Position numbers and translations under genes: made by a program
Notes under the pieces: generated by a model
What the model saw: the letters and a program-made list of their open reading frames with translations, nothing else
Database searches by the model: none
What the model was told of the DNA's origin: nothing
Shown: piece by piece, positions 10,689-19,639 of the stretch
How positions within the stretch are numbered: position 1 is the stretch's first letter
Layout of the letters: each line of letters starts with the position of its first letter
DNA from: Pseudomonas monsensis
GTDB lineage: Bacteria > Pseudomonadota > Gammaproteobacteria > Pseudomonadales > Pseudomonadaceae
Reading direction: 5' to 3'
DNA length: 64,000 nucleotides
Assembly (NCBI RefSeq): GCF_014268495.2
Contig: NZ_CP077087.1
Location: 727,001-791,000 of the forward strand

Positions 10689-10895
10689 TTTTGACTCCTC
10701 GGTTTTGGGTTTTGCCAACGAAGAGTAGGGCTTCAAGAGGCCACCTGCACCTGACAACCTTGACAGTAGACGTGGGGTTGTTTTCGTGGGTTTTTTCAGC
10801 TCCGAGCTTAGATTGCGAAACAATAGTTCTGATTTTTGTATACATTTGGCGCGACAGTTGCAGTGTTTTTGCCTCTTATTCTTTGGGGGTGCTCC

Positions 10896-12833
10896 ATGCA
10901 GTTGTGGCGACGCAGTATTCAATGGCAGCTGATTCTCAGCATGGGCACCGCCCTGCTGGTCAGTATCCTGATCGTGGTTGGCATTTATACCCTGGTGGTC
11001 AACCGCCTCGCCCAGAGCTATCTGGTCGAACAAGCGCTGCCGTCGAGCATCGAAGCGACGCGCAACGATATTGAGCGCATCCTCGTCCAGCCGCTGACCG
11101 CCGCCAAAGACATCGCCAGCAACACGATGGTCCGCGACTGGCTGGCCTCGGGGGAAGACAGCGGCAAAACGGCGGCCTTCGCGCAGTATCTGGAAGGCAT
11201 CCGCGCCGAACACAAGGCCTTCACCGCGCTGATCATCGGCACCGAATCCAATCACTACATCACCGAAAAAGGCCTGGACCGCACCCTCAGTCGCGCCAAA
11301 CCGGCCGATGCCTGGTTCTATTCCTTCCTCGACAGCCATCAGCCGCGCACCCTGAATATCGACAACGATGGCGCCACCGGGGAGTTGGCGCTGTTCATCG
11401 ACTTGAAGGTCGAGCAGGCCGGCAAAGTGGTCGGCGTGGCCGGGCTTGGTTTGAGCATGAAAGAGTTGTCGGAGTTGATCCACAACTTCAGTTTTGGCGA
11501 GCGCGGCAAGGTCTATCTGGTGCGTTCCGACGGTTTGATTCAGGTGCATCCTGAAGCGCAGTTCAGTGGCAAGCGCACCCTCTCGGAGCAGATCGGTGCT
11601 TCGGCGGCACAAGCCGTCATGGGGCAAAAAGCTGCCGTGAGCAGCGGCTTCCAAAGAGACGGCGAAGACTTCCTCGCCTTCAGCCTGCCTCTGCGTGATC
11701 TGGGCTGGACCCTGGTGGCCGAAGTGCCGCAATCGCAGATCTATGCCGAGGCGCGCAAAGCCATGTGGATGAGCGGCGGCATCGGTCTGGCGGTGGCACT
11801 GGTGTGCCTCGCTTTGGTGGTGTGGTTGGCGCAAGGTTTGGTGCGACCGATTCGCCAAGTAACAGCCGCGCTGGTAGCAATCGGTAGCGGTGGTGGAGAT
11901 TTGACCCACCGGTTAGATTCCAGTCGCGCCGACGAGCTGGGCGATCTGGCTCGGGGCTTCAACCGATTCCTCGACAGCCAGCGCGCAATGATTGGCGAAG
12001 TGTTGGCTACCAGTGAGCGTTTGCGCACGGCTGTCGGCCAAGTGGCCAAGGTTGTGGATAACACCGCCGAGCGCTCTGGTCGTCAGCAGGAGATGACCGA
12101 CATGGTCGCCACCGCCGTTCATGAAATGGGCCTGACCGTGCAGGAGATCGCGCAGAACGCCGGCAACGCCGCGCTGGCCTCGCAAACCGCACGGGATGAA
12201 GCCCTGCAGGCGCGGGAAGTAGTCGGCGGCTCGATCCGCCATATCGAAAGCATGTCCGATGAGATTGGCGTGGCCGCCGGTGCGGTGGGGGAGCTGGCGC
12301 AGCAAGTGGCGTCGATCGACTCGGTGCTGGCGGTGATTCGCGGGGTGTCCGAGCAGACCAACCTGCTGGCACTCAACGCCGCCATTGAAGCGGCGCGGGC
12401 CGGGGATATGGGGCGCGGGTTTGCCGTGGTGGCGGATGAGGTGCGCACCCTGGCACGACGCACGCAGGCGTCCACGGACGAGATTCAGCAGATGATCGGT
12501 AGCCTCAAACAAGGCGCGGAAAATGCCGTGTCGTCGATGCGCACCGGGCAAGCTGCAACCGGCACCGGGGTTGAGTCGAGCCAGCGTACCGGCGCGTCGT
12601 TGACGGCGATTACCGGGCAGGTCGAGCGCATCAGCGACATGAACCATCAAGTGGCGACGGCGACGGAAGAGCAGTCGGCGGTGACGGAGGAGATCAACCG
12701 CAATGTACAGGGGATTTCTGATCTGGCGCGGGCCACGGCGGGGGAGGTTCGGGCCTGTCGCGAGGATTGTCAGATGCTGCAGAAACTGGCGGATGATCTG
12801 GCGCGGCAGATGGGTGGGTTCAAGCTGAGTTGA
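10896..12833 (+). CDS. Methyl-accepting chemotaxis protein with large (dCache-type) sensor
   Basis: 645 residues. A transmembrane helix at about 12-34 is followed by a roughly 250-residue periplasmic sensor whose size and pattern (DAWFYSFLDS, GVAGLGLSMKELSELI, GKVYLVRSDGLIQVHP) fit a double-Cache domain. A second helix lies near 290-312, then HAMP and the signalling hairpin with QTNLLALNAAIEAARAGD and GRGFAVVADEVR. The ATG at 10896 is preceded by GGGGG; an open stretch back to 10836 is not needed. Double-Cache receptors in Pseudomonas bind amino acids, polyamines or organic acids; the ligand here is unknown. It is transcribed alone, from an AT-rich upstream region shared with the hypothetical gene. 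Confidence 0.92.
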   Translation: MQLWRRSIQWQLILSMGTALLVSILIVVGIYTLVVNRLAQSYLVEQALPSSIEATRNDIERILVQPLTAAKDIASNTMVRDWLASGEDSGKTAAFAQYLEGIRAEHKAFTALIIGTESNHYITEKGLDRTLSRAKPADAWFYSFLDSHQPRTLNIDNDGATGELALFIDLKVEQAGKVVGVAGLGLSMKELSELIHNFSFGERGKVYLVRSDGLIQVHPEAQFSGKRTLSEQIGASAAQAVMGQKAAVSSGFQRDGEDFLAFSLPLRDLGWTLVAEVPQSQIYAEARKAMWMSGGIGLAVALVCLALVVWLAQGLVRPIRQVTAALVAIGSGGGDLTHRLDSSRADELGDLARGFNRFLDSQRAMIGEVLATSERLRTAVGQVAKVVDNTAERSGRQQEMTDMVATAVHEMGLTVQEIAQNAGNAALASQTARDEALQAREVVGGSIRHIESMSDEIGVAAGAVGELAQQVASIDSVLAVIRGVSEQTNLLALNAAIEAARAGDMGRGFAVVADEVRTLARRTQASTDEIQQMIGSLKQGAENAVSSMRTGQAATGTGVESSQRTGASLTAITGQVERISDMNHQVATATEEQSAVTEEINRNVQGISDLARATAGEVRACREDCQMLQKLADDLARQMGGFKLS

Positions 12834-12849
12834 GTGCTGAGCCTGAAAA

Positions 12850-13158
12850 GCCCCTCACCCTAGCCCTCTCCCGGAGGGAGAGGGGACTGAATGCGGGATA
12901 CTTGAGAAATACGCCGACCTGAAAGGGCTACACCGAATCCATAATCGACTGGATTTTTCAGGTCGACGTATAGCGCCAGACACCTCGGTCGGCCCTATCT
13001 CCCTGCGGGAGAGGGGACTGAATGCGGATACTTGAGAAATACGCCGACCTGAAAGGGCTACACCGAATCCATAATCGACTGGATTTTTCATGTCGACGTA
13101 TAGCGCCAGACACCTCGGTCGGCCCCCTCTCCCTCCGGGAGAGGGCTGGGGTGAGGGT
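12850..13158. repeat. Repeat element with CCCTCACCC ends and a 131-bp tandem duplication
   Basis: This fills the space between the convergent ends of the chemoreceptor and acyl-CoA dehydrogenase genes. It begins CCCCTCACCCTAGCCCTCTC and ends GAGGGCTGGGGTGAGGG. Inside is a unit of 131 bp starting at 12876 and again at 13007; the two copies differ at only a few positions. Each unit contains its own inverted pair, ATACGCCGACCTGAAA and TTTCAGGTCGACGTAT (the last changed to TTTCATG in the second copy). Confidence 0.88.
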
Positions 13159-13164
13159 TGGCTT

Positions 13165-14967
13165 TCAGAACCACGCATCCTGCATCGCCAGACACGTCTC
13201 ATCCCGCGCCTCCAGCAACGTCAGTTCATGGTGGCAACCCGGCACTTCCCACGTCAGGAAATACCGCGCCGCCTGCAACTTGCCCTTATAGAAGTCGGCA
13301 TCCGTTGCATTGCCCTTGGCCAGGCCTTCCTCGGCGCGAATCGCCTGCTCCAGCCAGCGCCAGCCGATCACCGTATGCCCGAACACCTTCAGGTACAGCG
13401 CCGAATTGGCCAGGCTGCTGTTGACCTTGCCTTGCGCCAGATCAGTCAGCAAACCGATGGTCACCCCTTGCAGGCGCGCGACCAGTTTCTCCAGCGGCTC
13501 ACGCAATGCGGTTAACGATTCGTACGCAGTGGCGCGCTCGGAAGTGTCGGCGATCAACCGGATCAATTGCTTGAGCCCCGCGCCACCGTTCTGCGCCAGT
13601 TTGCGCCCGAGCAAGTCCAGCGACTGAATACCGTGAGTGCCTTCGTGAATCGGGTTCAAGCGGTTGTCGCGGTAATACTGCTCCACCGGGTATTCACGGG
13701 TGTAGCCGTGGCCGCCGAGAATCTGGATCGCCAGTTCGTTGGCCTTGAGGCAGAACTCCGACGGCCAGGATTTGACGATTGGCGTCAGCAGGTCCAGCAG
13801 CTCATGGGCCTGTTGGCGCTCGGCTTCGCTTTCCAGTGTGGTGGTGTCATCGAACAGCCGCGCCGCGTACAGACCGAGGTCAAAGGCGCCTTCGACGTAG
13901 GATTTCTGTGTCAGCAGCATGCGTCTGACATCCGCATGCTGAATGATCGCCACTGGCGCGGTGGTCGGGTCCTTGCTGTCCGGCACCCGGCCTTGCGGGC
14001 GCTCGCGGGCGTACTCCAGCGAGTACAGGTAACCGGCGTAACCGAGCATCACTGCGCCCATGCCGACGCCAATCCGCGCTTCGTTCATCATCTGGAACAT
14101 GTAGCTCAAACCGTGATGCGCTTTGCCCACCAGATAACCGACACACTCACCGTTATCGCCGAAGTTCAGCGCGGTCGAAGTGGTGCCGCGCCAACCCATC
14201 TTGTGAAACAGCCCGGCCAGCAGCACGTCATTACGCTGACCGAGGCTGCCGTCATCGTTGACCAGAAACTTCGGCACGATGAACAGCGAAATGCCTTTAA
14301 CGCCCGCAGGTGCGTCCGGCAATTTCGCCAGCACCATGTGCACGATGTTCTCCGACAGCGGGTGATCGCCGCCGGAAATGAAGATCTTGTTGCCCTTGAG
14401 GCGATAAGTGCCGTCGGACGCCGGCTCGGCGCGGGTACGAATATCCGACAGCGATGAGCCTGCGTGGGGTTCGGTCAGCGCCATAGTGCCGAAGAAGCGG
14501 CCGTCGATCATCGGTTGCAGAAAGCGCTGTTTCTGCTCGTCGGTGCCGAAGCTTTCGATCAGATTGGCAGCGCCCATGGTCAGGAACGGATACGACGTCG
14601 ACGCGGCGTTGGCCGACTGGAAATGCGCGAAGCAGGCTTGGGAAAGCAGCGTAGGTAACTGCATGCCGCCGGCGTCGAAGCTGCGTGCGGCGTTGAGGAA
14701 ACCGGCTTCGAGGAAGGCATCCACCGCCGGTTTGACCTCCGGAATCAGAATCGCCTGGCCGTTCTCGTAGCGCGGCTCGTTTTCGTCGCCCTTGCGGTTG
14801 TGCGGTGCGAAAAATTTCTCGGCGATGCTGCGCGCGGTGCCGATGGCGGCGTCGAAGGTCTCGCGGTTGTGCTCGGCAAACCGCTCACGCCGGGTCAGGC
14901 CCTCGGCATCAAGGACTTCATACAGCTCGAAAGCCAGATTGCGGGAACTGAGCAGCGTCTCGGACAT
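13165..14967 (-). CDS. Acyl-CoA dehydrogenase, long form with extra C-terminal domain
   Basis: 600 residues, longer than classic 380-residue acyl-CoA dehydrogenases. The usual N-terminal, middle (GTMALTEPHAGSSLSDI) and C-terminal helical domains (QILGGHGYTREYPVEQYYRD) are followed by about 120 residues of the Acyl-CoA_dh_C type seen in DmdC-like enzymes. It is an FAD enzyme that forms the 2,3-double bond of an acyl-CoA. The chain-length preference is not readable here; 3-methylmercaptopropionyl-CoA is one possible substrate in this subfamily. Transcribed alone; the ATG at 14967 gives MSETLLSSRNLAFELYEVLD. Confidence 0.92.
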   Translation of the reverse strand: MSETLLSSRNLAFELYEVLDAEGLTRRERFAEHNRETFDAAIGTARSIAEKFFAPHNRKGDENEPRYENGQAILIPEVKPAVDAFLEAGFLNAARSFDAGGMQLPTLLSQACFAHFQSANAASTSYPFLTMGAANLIESFGTDEQKQRFLQPMIDGRFFGTMALTEPHAGSSLSDIRTRAEPASDGTYRLKGNKIFISGGDHPLSENIVHMVLAKLPDAPAGVKGISLFIVPKFLVNDDGSLGQRNDVLLAGLFHKMGWRGTTSTALNFGDNGECVGYLVGKAHHGLSYMFQMMNEARIGVGMGAVMLGYAGYLYSLEYARERPQGRVPDSKDPTTAPVAIIQHADVRRMLLTQKSYVEGAFDLGLYAARLFDDTTTLESEAERQQAHELLDLLTPIVKSWPSEFCLKANELAIQILGGHGYTREYPVEQYYRDNRLNPIHEGTHGIQSLDLLGRKLAQNGGAGLKQLIRLIADTSERATAYESLTALREPLEKLVARLQGVTIGLLTDLAQGKVNSSLANSALYLKVFGHTVIGWRWLEQAIRAEEGLAKGNATDADFYKGKLQAARYFLTWEVPGCHHELTLLEARDETCLAMQDAWF

Positions 14968-15086
14968 GGCGGCCTACCTGAAATTTGGGTTTGGGCCGAG
15001 TCTAGGCGTGCTGATAGAGGCTGAACAGGATGATTGATGGGCGTGATGTTGGAGCCGCGCGCCGACTTAACAAACACCACAAAACA

Positions 15087-15178
15087 CTGTGGGAGCGAGC
15101 TTGCTCGCGAAGAGGCCGGCACATTCAACGTTCATGTTGACTGGCAAACCGCTTTCGCGAGCAAGCTCGCTCCCACAG
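15087..15178. repeat. REPIN: paired inverted REP sequences
   Basis: Two perfect inverted 25-bp arms (15087-15111 and 15154-15178) start with CTGTGGGAGCGAGCTTGC and surround about 42 bp. This is the GTGGGAGCGAGC class of Pseudomonas REP, arranged as a REPIN. It sits between the acyl-CoA dehydrogenase start and the putA stop. Confidence 0.92.
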
Positions 15179-15227
15179 GGACTGTTGCTATGCCGGACAC
15201 CCATGCAGGTGCCCGGTTTATCGGGTG

Positions 15228-18200
15228 TTAACCGATAGTCATCAAGCTCGCGTTACCACCCGCCGCAGCGGTGTTAACACTCAACGCACGCTCGATCACC
15301 AGACGCTCCAGGGCAATATTGGTCTCGCCCTGGGACAAGCCCTGAACCCCAACAATCGCGCCGGCACGCTTGGCAATCTGCTGGCAAACGCCGCGCAACT
15401 GGTCGGAATGGCCATGATGCAGAACGGCATCAAACACCACCTCGTCCTTGTTCCAGTCGGAAACCAGCTTGATCCGCGCCTGAACATCCTTCGGCAGGCG
15501 TGCGAACAAGGCCTTGCTGATGTCGGACTCCGGCCATACCGCCGAACCGCCTACGGCCAATACCGCAGCCAGTTGCGTCAGCAGATCACCTTCAACTTCG
15601 GTCAGGCACAACACGTGCTCGCGCGGCAGGATCGCGTAGCTGTTCTTCTCGCCAGTCGGGCCGGCCAATACGCGGGTGATGCCGCTCTGCGATTGCGCAG
15701 CGTACTGCACGCACAGGGTGCTCAAGTCAGCGAACTTGTTGCTGTCGGCCCAGGCTTTCAAGGCATTCAGCGGTTTGCTCATGGCGTCGCGCAAACGAAC
15801 GTCCGGAGCGATAACGGCATCACCGCGAGCGAAGGATTGTTCGATCGCGTCGGCAGGACGCGTCGACAGCAGGCGGTACAGGTACAGCGGGCCACCGGCT
15901 TTCGGGCCAGTACCCGACAGGCCTTCGCCGCCGAACGGCTGCACGCCGACCACGGCACCGACGATGTTGCGGTTGACGTAGACGTTACCGGCGTTGACGT
16001 TGTCGATCACCTTGGCGATGGTCTCGTCGATGCGCGTGTGCACGCCCAGCGTCAGGCCATAACCGGAAGCGTTGATCTGGCCGATCAGTTGATCGATCTC
16101 TTTACGCTTGTAGCGCACCACGTGCAGCACCGGACCGAAGATCTCGCGTTGCAGTTCGTCGAAGCTTTCCAGCTCGATCAGGGTCGGCATGACGAAAGTG
16201 CCGCGTTTGACTTCTTCGCTGTCGGCAATTGCCACCTGGTACACGTTGCGACCTTTATCGCGCATGCCCTGGATGTGCTTGTCGATGCCAGCCTTGGCTT
16301 CGGCGTCGATCACCGGGCCGATGTCCACGGACAGCCGCTCCGGGTTGCCGAGACGGCTTTCAGCCATCGCGCCTTTGAGCATTTCGATGACACGGTCCGC
16401 GGAATCTTCCTGCAGGCACAGTACACGCAGGGCCGAGCAACGCTGGCCAGCACTGTCGAAGGCCGAAGACACCACGTCGATCACAACCTGTTCGGTCAGT
16501 GCCGAAGAATCGACGATCATCGCGTTCTGGCCACCGGTTTCGGCGATCAGCGGAATCGGACGGCCCTGGTTGTCGAGGCGACCGGCAATGTTGCGTTGCA
16601 GCAGACGCGCGACTTCGGTGGAACCGGTGAACATCACGCCTTTGACGCGCTCGTCACCGACCAGACCGGCACCGACGGTTTCACCGCGACCCGGCAACAG
16701 TTGCAGTACGCCTTCCGGGATGCCGGCCTCAAGCATCAGGCGCACAGCCTGAGCAGCCACCAGCGGGGTCTGTTCGGCCGGTTTGGCCAGTACCGGGTTA
16801 CCGGCAGCCAGTGCGGCAGCGACCTGACCGCTGAAGATCGCCAGCGGGAAGTTCCACGGGCTGATGCACACCACCGGACCCAACGGGCGGTGGGCGTCGT
16901 TGCTGAAATCGTTGCGTGCCTGCACTGCGTAATAACGCAGGAAGTCGACCGCTTCACGGACTTCGGCGATGGCGTTGGCGAAAGTCTTGCCGGCTTCACG
17001 GGCCAGCAGGCCCATCAGTGGCTGGATTTCGCCTTCCATCAAGTCAGCGGCACGTTCCAGAATCGCCGCCCGTTCGGCCGGCGGCGTGGCCTGCCAGATC
17101 GGTGCAGCATTCAGGGCACATTGAATGGCGTTGTCGACGTCTTCGACGGTGGCTTCCTGCACGTGTCCGACCACATCGCGGTGATCGGCCGGGTTCAGCA
17201 CCGGTGCCGGCGCTTCGTTGCTGGAAGCGCAACCGAGCATCGGCGCGGCTTTCCAGTTGTTGTGCGCGGTGGCGAGCAGGGCGCAGGACAGCGAGGCCAG
17301 ACGGTGTTCGTTGGCCATGTCGATGCCGGCGGAGTTGGCGCGCTCGGCGCCGTACAGGTCACGCGGCAGCGGAATACGCGGGTGCGGCAGGCCGAAACCA
17401 CCTTCCACGGTCGCCATCTGCTCGATCTGCGCCACCGGATCGGCCACCAGTTCCTGAATCGAAATCGACTGGTCGGCAATGCGGTTGACGAACGAGGTGT
17501 TCGCGCCGTTTTCCAGCAGGCGACGCACGAGGTACGCCAGCAGGGTTTCGTGGGTGCCGACCGGTGCGTACACGCGGCACGGACGGTTCAACTTGCCTTC
17601 GGAAACTTTGCCGACAACCTGCTCGTAAAGCGGTTCGCCCATGCCGTGCAGGCACTGGAATTCGTACTGGCCCGGGTAATAGTTCTGACCGGCAATATGG
17701 TAAATGGCCGACAGGGTGTGGGCGTTGTGCGTAGCGAACTGCGGGTAGATGACTTCCGGCACCGACAGCAGTTTGCGTGCGCAAGCGATGTAGGAAACGT
17801 CGGTGTACACCTTGCGGGTGTAGACCGGATAGCCTTCCAGGCCTTCGACCTGGGCGCGTTTGATTTCGCTGTCCCAGTACGCGCCTTTCACCAGGCGGAT
17901 CATCAGGCGATGACGGCTGCGGCGGGCCAGGTCGATCACGTAGTCGATCACGTACGGGCAACGTTTCTGGTACGCCTGGATGACGAAACCGATGCCGTTC
18001 CAGCCGGTCAGTTGCGGCTCGAAGCACAGGCGCTCGAGCAGATCCAGCGACAGTTCAAGACGGTCGGCTTCTTCGGCGTCGATGTTCAGGCCGATGTCGT
18101 ATTGCTTGGCCAGCAGGGTCAGCGACAGCAGGCGCGGGTACAACTCGTCCATTACGCGCTCGTACTGCGCACGGCTGTAGCGCGGGTGCAGGGCCGAGAG

Positions 18201-19181
18201 CTTGATGGAAATGCCCGGACCTTCATAAATCCCACGACCGTGGGAGGCTTTGCCGATCGAGTGAATGGCTTGTTCGTACGACGCCAGGTACTTCTGTGCG
18301 TCGTGTTCGGTCAGGGCCGCTTCACCGAGCATGTCGTAGGAATAACGGAAACCCTTGGCTTCGAACTTGCTCGCGTTGGCCAGCGCTTCGGCGATGGTTT
18401 CGCCGGTGACGAACTGCTCGCCCATCAGGCGCATGGCCATGTCGACGCCCTTGCGGATCATCGGCTCGCCGCTCTTGCCGATGATGCGGCTCAAGGACGA
18501 CGTCAGGCCAGCTTCGTTGTGCGTAGACACAAGCTTGCCGGTCAGCAGCAGACCCCAGGTTGCCGCGTTGACGAACAGCGACGGGCTGTTGCCCAAATGC
18601 GGATGCCAGTTACCGGTGCTGATCTTGTCGCGGATCAGTGCGTCGCGAGTGCCTTTGTCCGGAATACGCAGCAGCGCTTCAGCCAGGCACATCAGGGCGA
18701 CGCCTTCCTGGGACGACAGGGAAAACTCCTGCAGCAGGCCCTGAACAATGCCTGCACGACCGCCGGCACTTTTCTGGTTACGCAGTTTTTCCGCGATGGT
18801 TGCGGCAAGTTTGTTGGTGGCTTCGGCCATCGGTGCCGGCAGGCGCGCCTGCTCGATCAGCATCGGCACCACTTCCGGCTCAGGGCGACGGTAAGCAGCG
18901 GTGATCGAAGCACGGAGTACCGATTGCGGCAGGATGCTTTCGGCGAATTCGAGGAAGCACTGGTGGGCATGATCGGTGTGGACTTCACCGGCGTCGTCGG
19001 CGTCCTTGGCGGTCAAACCGTTCAGCTCGGTCAGGGTTGCACCACCCTCGAGTTTTTCCAGGTAATTGAAAATTGCCTGCTTGATCAGCCAGTGCGGCGT
19101 GCGATCAATCGAGGTCGCGGCCGCCTTCAGGCGTTCGCGGGTCGGGTCATCGAGTTTGACCCCAAGGGTGGTGGTAGCCAT
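15228..19181 (-). CDS. putA: Trifunctional PutA: proline dehydrogenase, P5C dehydrogenase and repressor
   Basis: 1317 residues. Residues 1-47 are a ribbon-helix-helix DNA-binding domain (TLGVKLDDPTRERLKAAA). The FAD proline dehydrogenase barrel spans roughly 90-570. The NAD-dependent glutamate-semialdehyde (P5C) dehydrogenase lies at about 650-1120, with catalytic Cys in GQRCSALRVL and the phrase ISPWNFPLAIF. A C-terminal lid domain follows. It oxidises proline to glutamate at the inner membrane and represses the put genes when proline is absent. The start is the ATG at 19181 behind GAGGATAA; an upstream ATG at 19217 has no such site. It is divergent from putP across a 458-bp control region. 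Confidence 0.97.
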   Translation of the reverse strand: MATTTLGVKLDDPTRERLKAAATSIDRTPHWLIKQAIFNYLEKLEGGATLTELNGLTAKDADDAGEVHTDHAHQCFLEFAESILPQSVLRASITAAYRRPEPEVVPMLIEQARLPAPMAEATNKLAATIAEKLRNQKSAGGRAGIVQGLLQEFSLSSQEGVALMCLAEALLRIPDKGTRDALIRDKISTGNWHPHLGNSPSLFVNAATWGLLLTGKLVSTHNEAGLTSSLSRIIGKSGEPMIRKGVDMAMRLMGEQFVTGETIAEALANASKFEAKGFRYSYDMLGEAALTEHDAQKYLASYEQAIHSIGKASHGRGIYEGPGISIKLSALHPRYSRAQYERVMDELYPRLLSLTLLAKQYDIGLNIDAEEADRLELSLDLLERLCFEPQLTGWNGIGFVIQAYQKRCPYVIDYVIDLARRSRHRLMIRLVKGAYWDSEIKRAQVEGLEGYPVYTRKVYTDVSYIACARKLLSVPEVIYPQFATHNAHTLSAIYHIAGQNYYPGQYEFQCLHGMGEPLYEQVVGKVSEGKLNRPCRVYAPVGTHETLLAYLVRRLLENGANTSFVNRIADQSISIQELVADPVAQIEQMATVEGGFGLPHPRIPLPRDLYGAERANSAGIDMANEHRLASLSCALLATAHNNWKAAPMLGCASSNEAPAPVLNPADHRDVVGHVQEATVEDVDNAIQCALNAAPIWQATPPAERAAILERAADLMEGEIQPLMGLLAREAGKTFANAIAEVREAVDFLRYYAVQARNDFSNDAHRPLGPVVCISPWNFPLAIFSGQVAAALAAGNPVLAKPAEQTPLVAAQAVRLMLEAGIPEGVLQLLPGRGETVGAGLVGDERVKGVMFTGSTEVARLLQRNIAGRLDNQGRPIPLIAETGGQNAMIVDSSALTEQVVIDVVSSAFDSAGQRCSALRVLCLQEDSADRVIEMLKGAMAESRLGNPERLSVDIGPVIDAEAKAGIDKHIQGMRDKGRNVYQVAIADSEEVKRGTFVMPTLIELESFDELQREIFGPVLHVVRYKRKEIDQLIGQINASGYGLTLGVHTRIDETIAKVIDNVNAGNVYVNRNIVGAVVGVQPFGGEGLSGTGPKAGGPLYLYRLLSTRPADAIEQSFARGDAVIAPDVRLRDAMSKPLNALKAWADSNKFADLSTLCVQYAAQSQSGITRVLAGPTGEKNSYAILPREHVLCLTEVEGDLLTQLAAVLAVGGSAVWPESDISKALFARLPKDVQARIKLVSDWNKDEVVFDAVLHHGHSDQLRGVCQQIAKRAGAIVGVQGLSQGETNIALERLVIERALSVNTAAAGGNASLMTIG

Positions 19182-19251
19182 ATTTTTATCCTCATGGTTG
19201 CCACAGTTGCGTGGCATCAGCTGGCCGCAAGATTAGCCGCGCGCTGAGAGA

Positions 19252-19493
19252 GGTGCAACCGGGTGCAACCCTTTTTTTGTCGGAATAATATGCAGCTCGT
19301 CAGGAATTATTTTCTGGTACGAAAGTGCTGCTCCTGCTTGGTGCTTTTGCTTCTAGCCAACGGTGATGACTGCCACAAAAGGGAGCAAAAACGCGGTGAT
19401 TGTCGATAAATCCGACTAGGTGCAACTTATTCGCTCGAAACTGGTTGCACCTTATTTGATTTGTTGCATAGCATTCGCGCCCTAGGTGCAACC
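19252..19493. promoter_or_regulatory. putA-putP control region with six GTTGCA boxes
   Basis: The 458 bp between the divergent put genes hold no gene. They contain GGTGCAACC at 19252, 19262 and 19485, GGTGCAACT at 19419, GGTTGCACC at 19443 and GTTGCA at 19463. GTTGCA is the site described for the ribbon-helix-helix domain of E. coli PutA. The boxes fall in two groups. The pair at 19252/19262 lies 71 bp before the putA start and is spaced by 10 bp, one helical turn. The other four lie 147-221 bp before putP. This looks like PutA autoregulation with possible looping. Confidence 0.8.
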
Positions 19494-19639
19494 GGGAATA
19501 ACCCGGTGTACCGGCTGATGGCTTTCCTGGGGAAACATCAGTCCTAAATGCGCGGGATCCCGGATCGTCTGCCAAACGTCGTCGTTTGCGAGCGGTTCAC
19601 CACCGCCGCTACATAAAAACAAAGCCAGGGCGTAACTCA

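Noticed and set aside
15225..19247. Very long open frame (over 1300 codons) on the plus strand opposite putA
   Set aside because: PutA on the minus strand has full-length family identity. The opposite frame is open only because of GC-rich codon use and has no family features. Similar antisense frames over mscK, aceE, aceF and dipA were rejected for the same reason.
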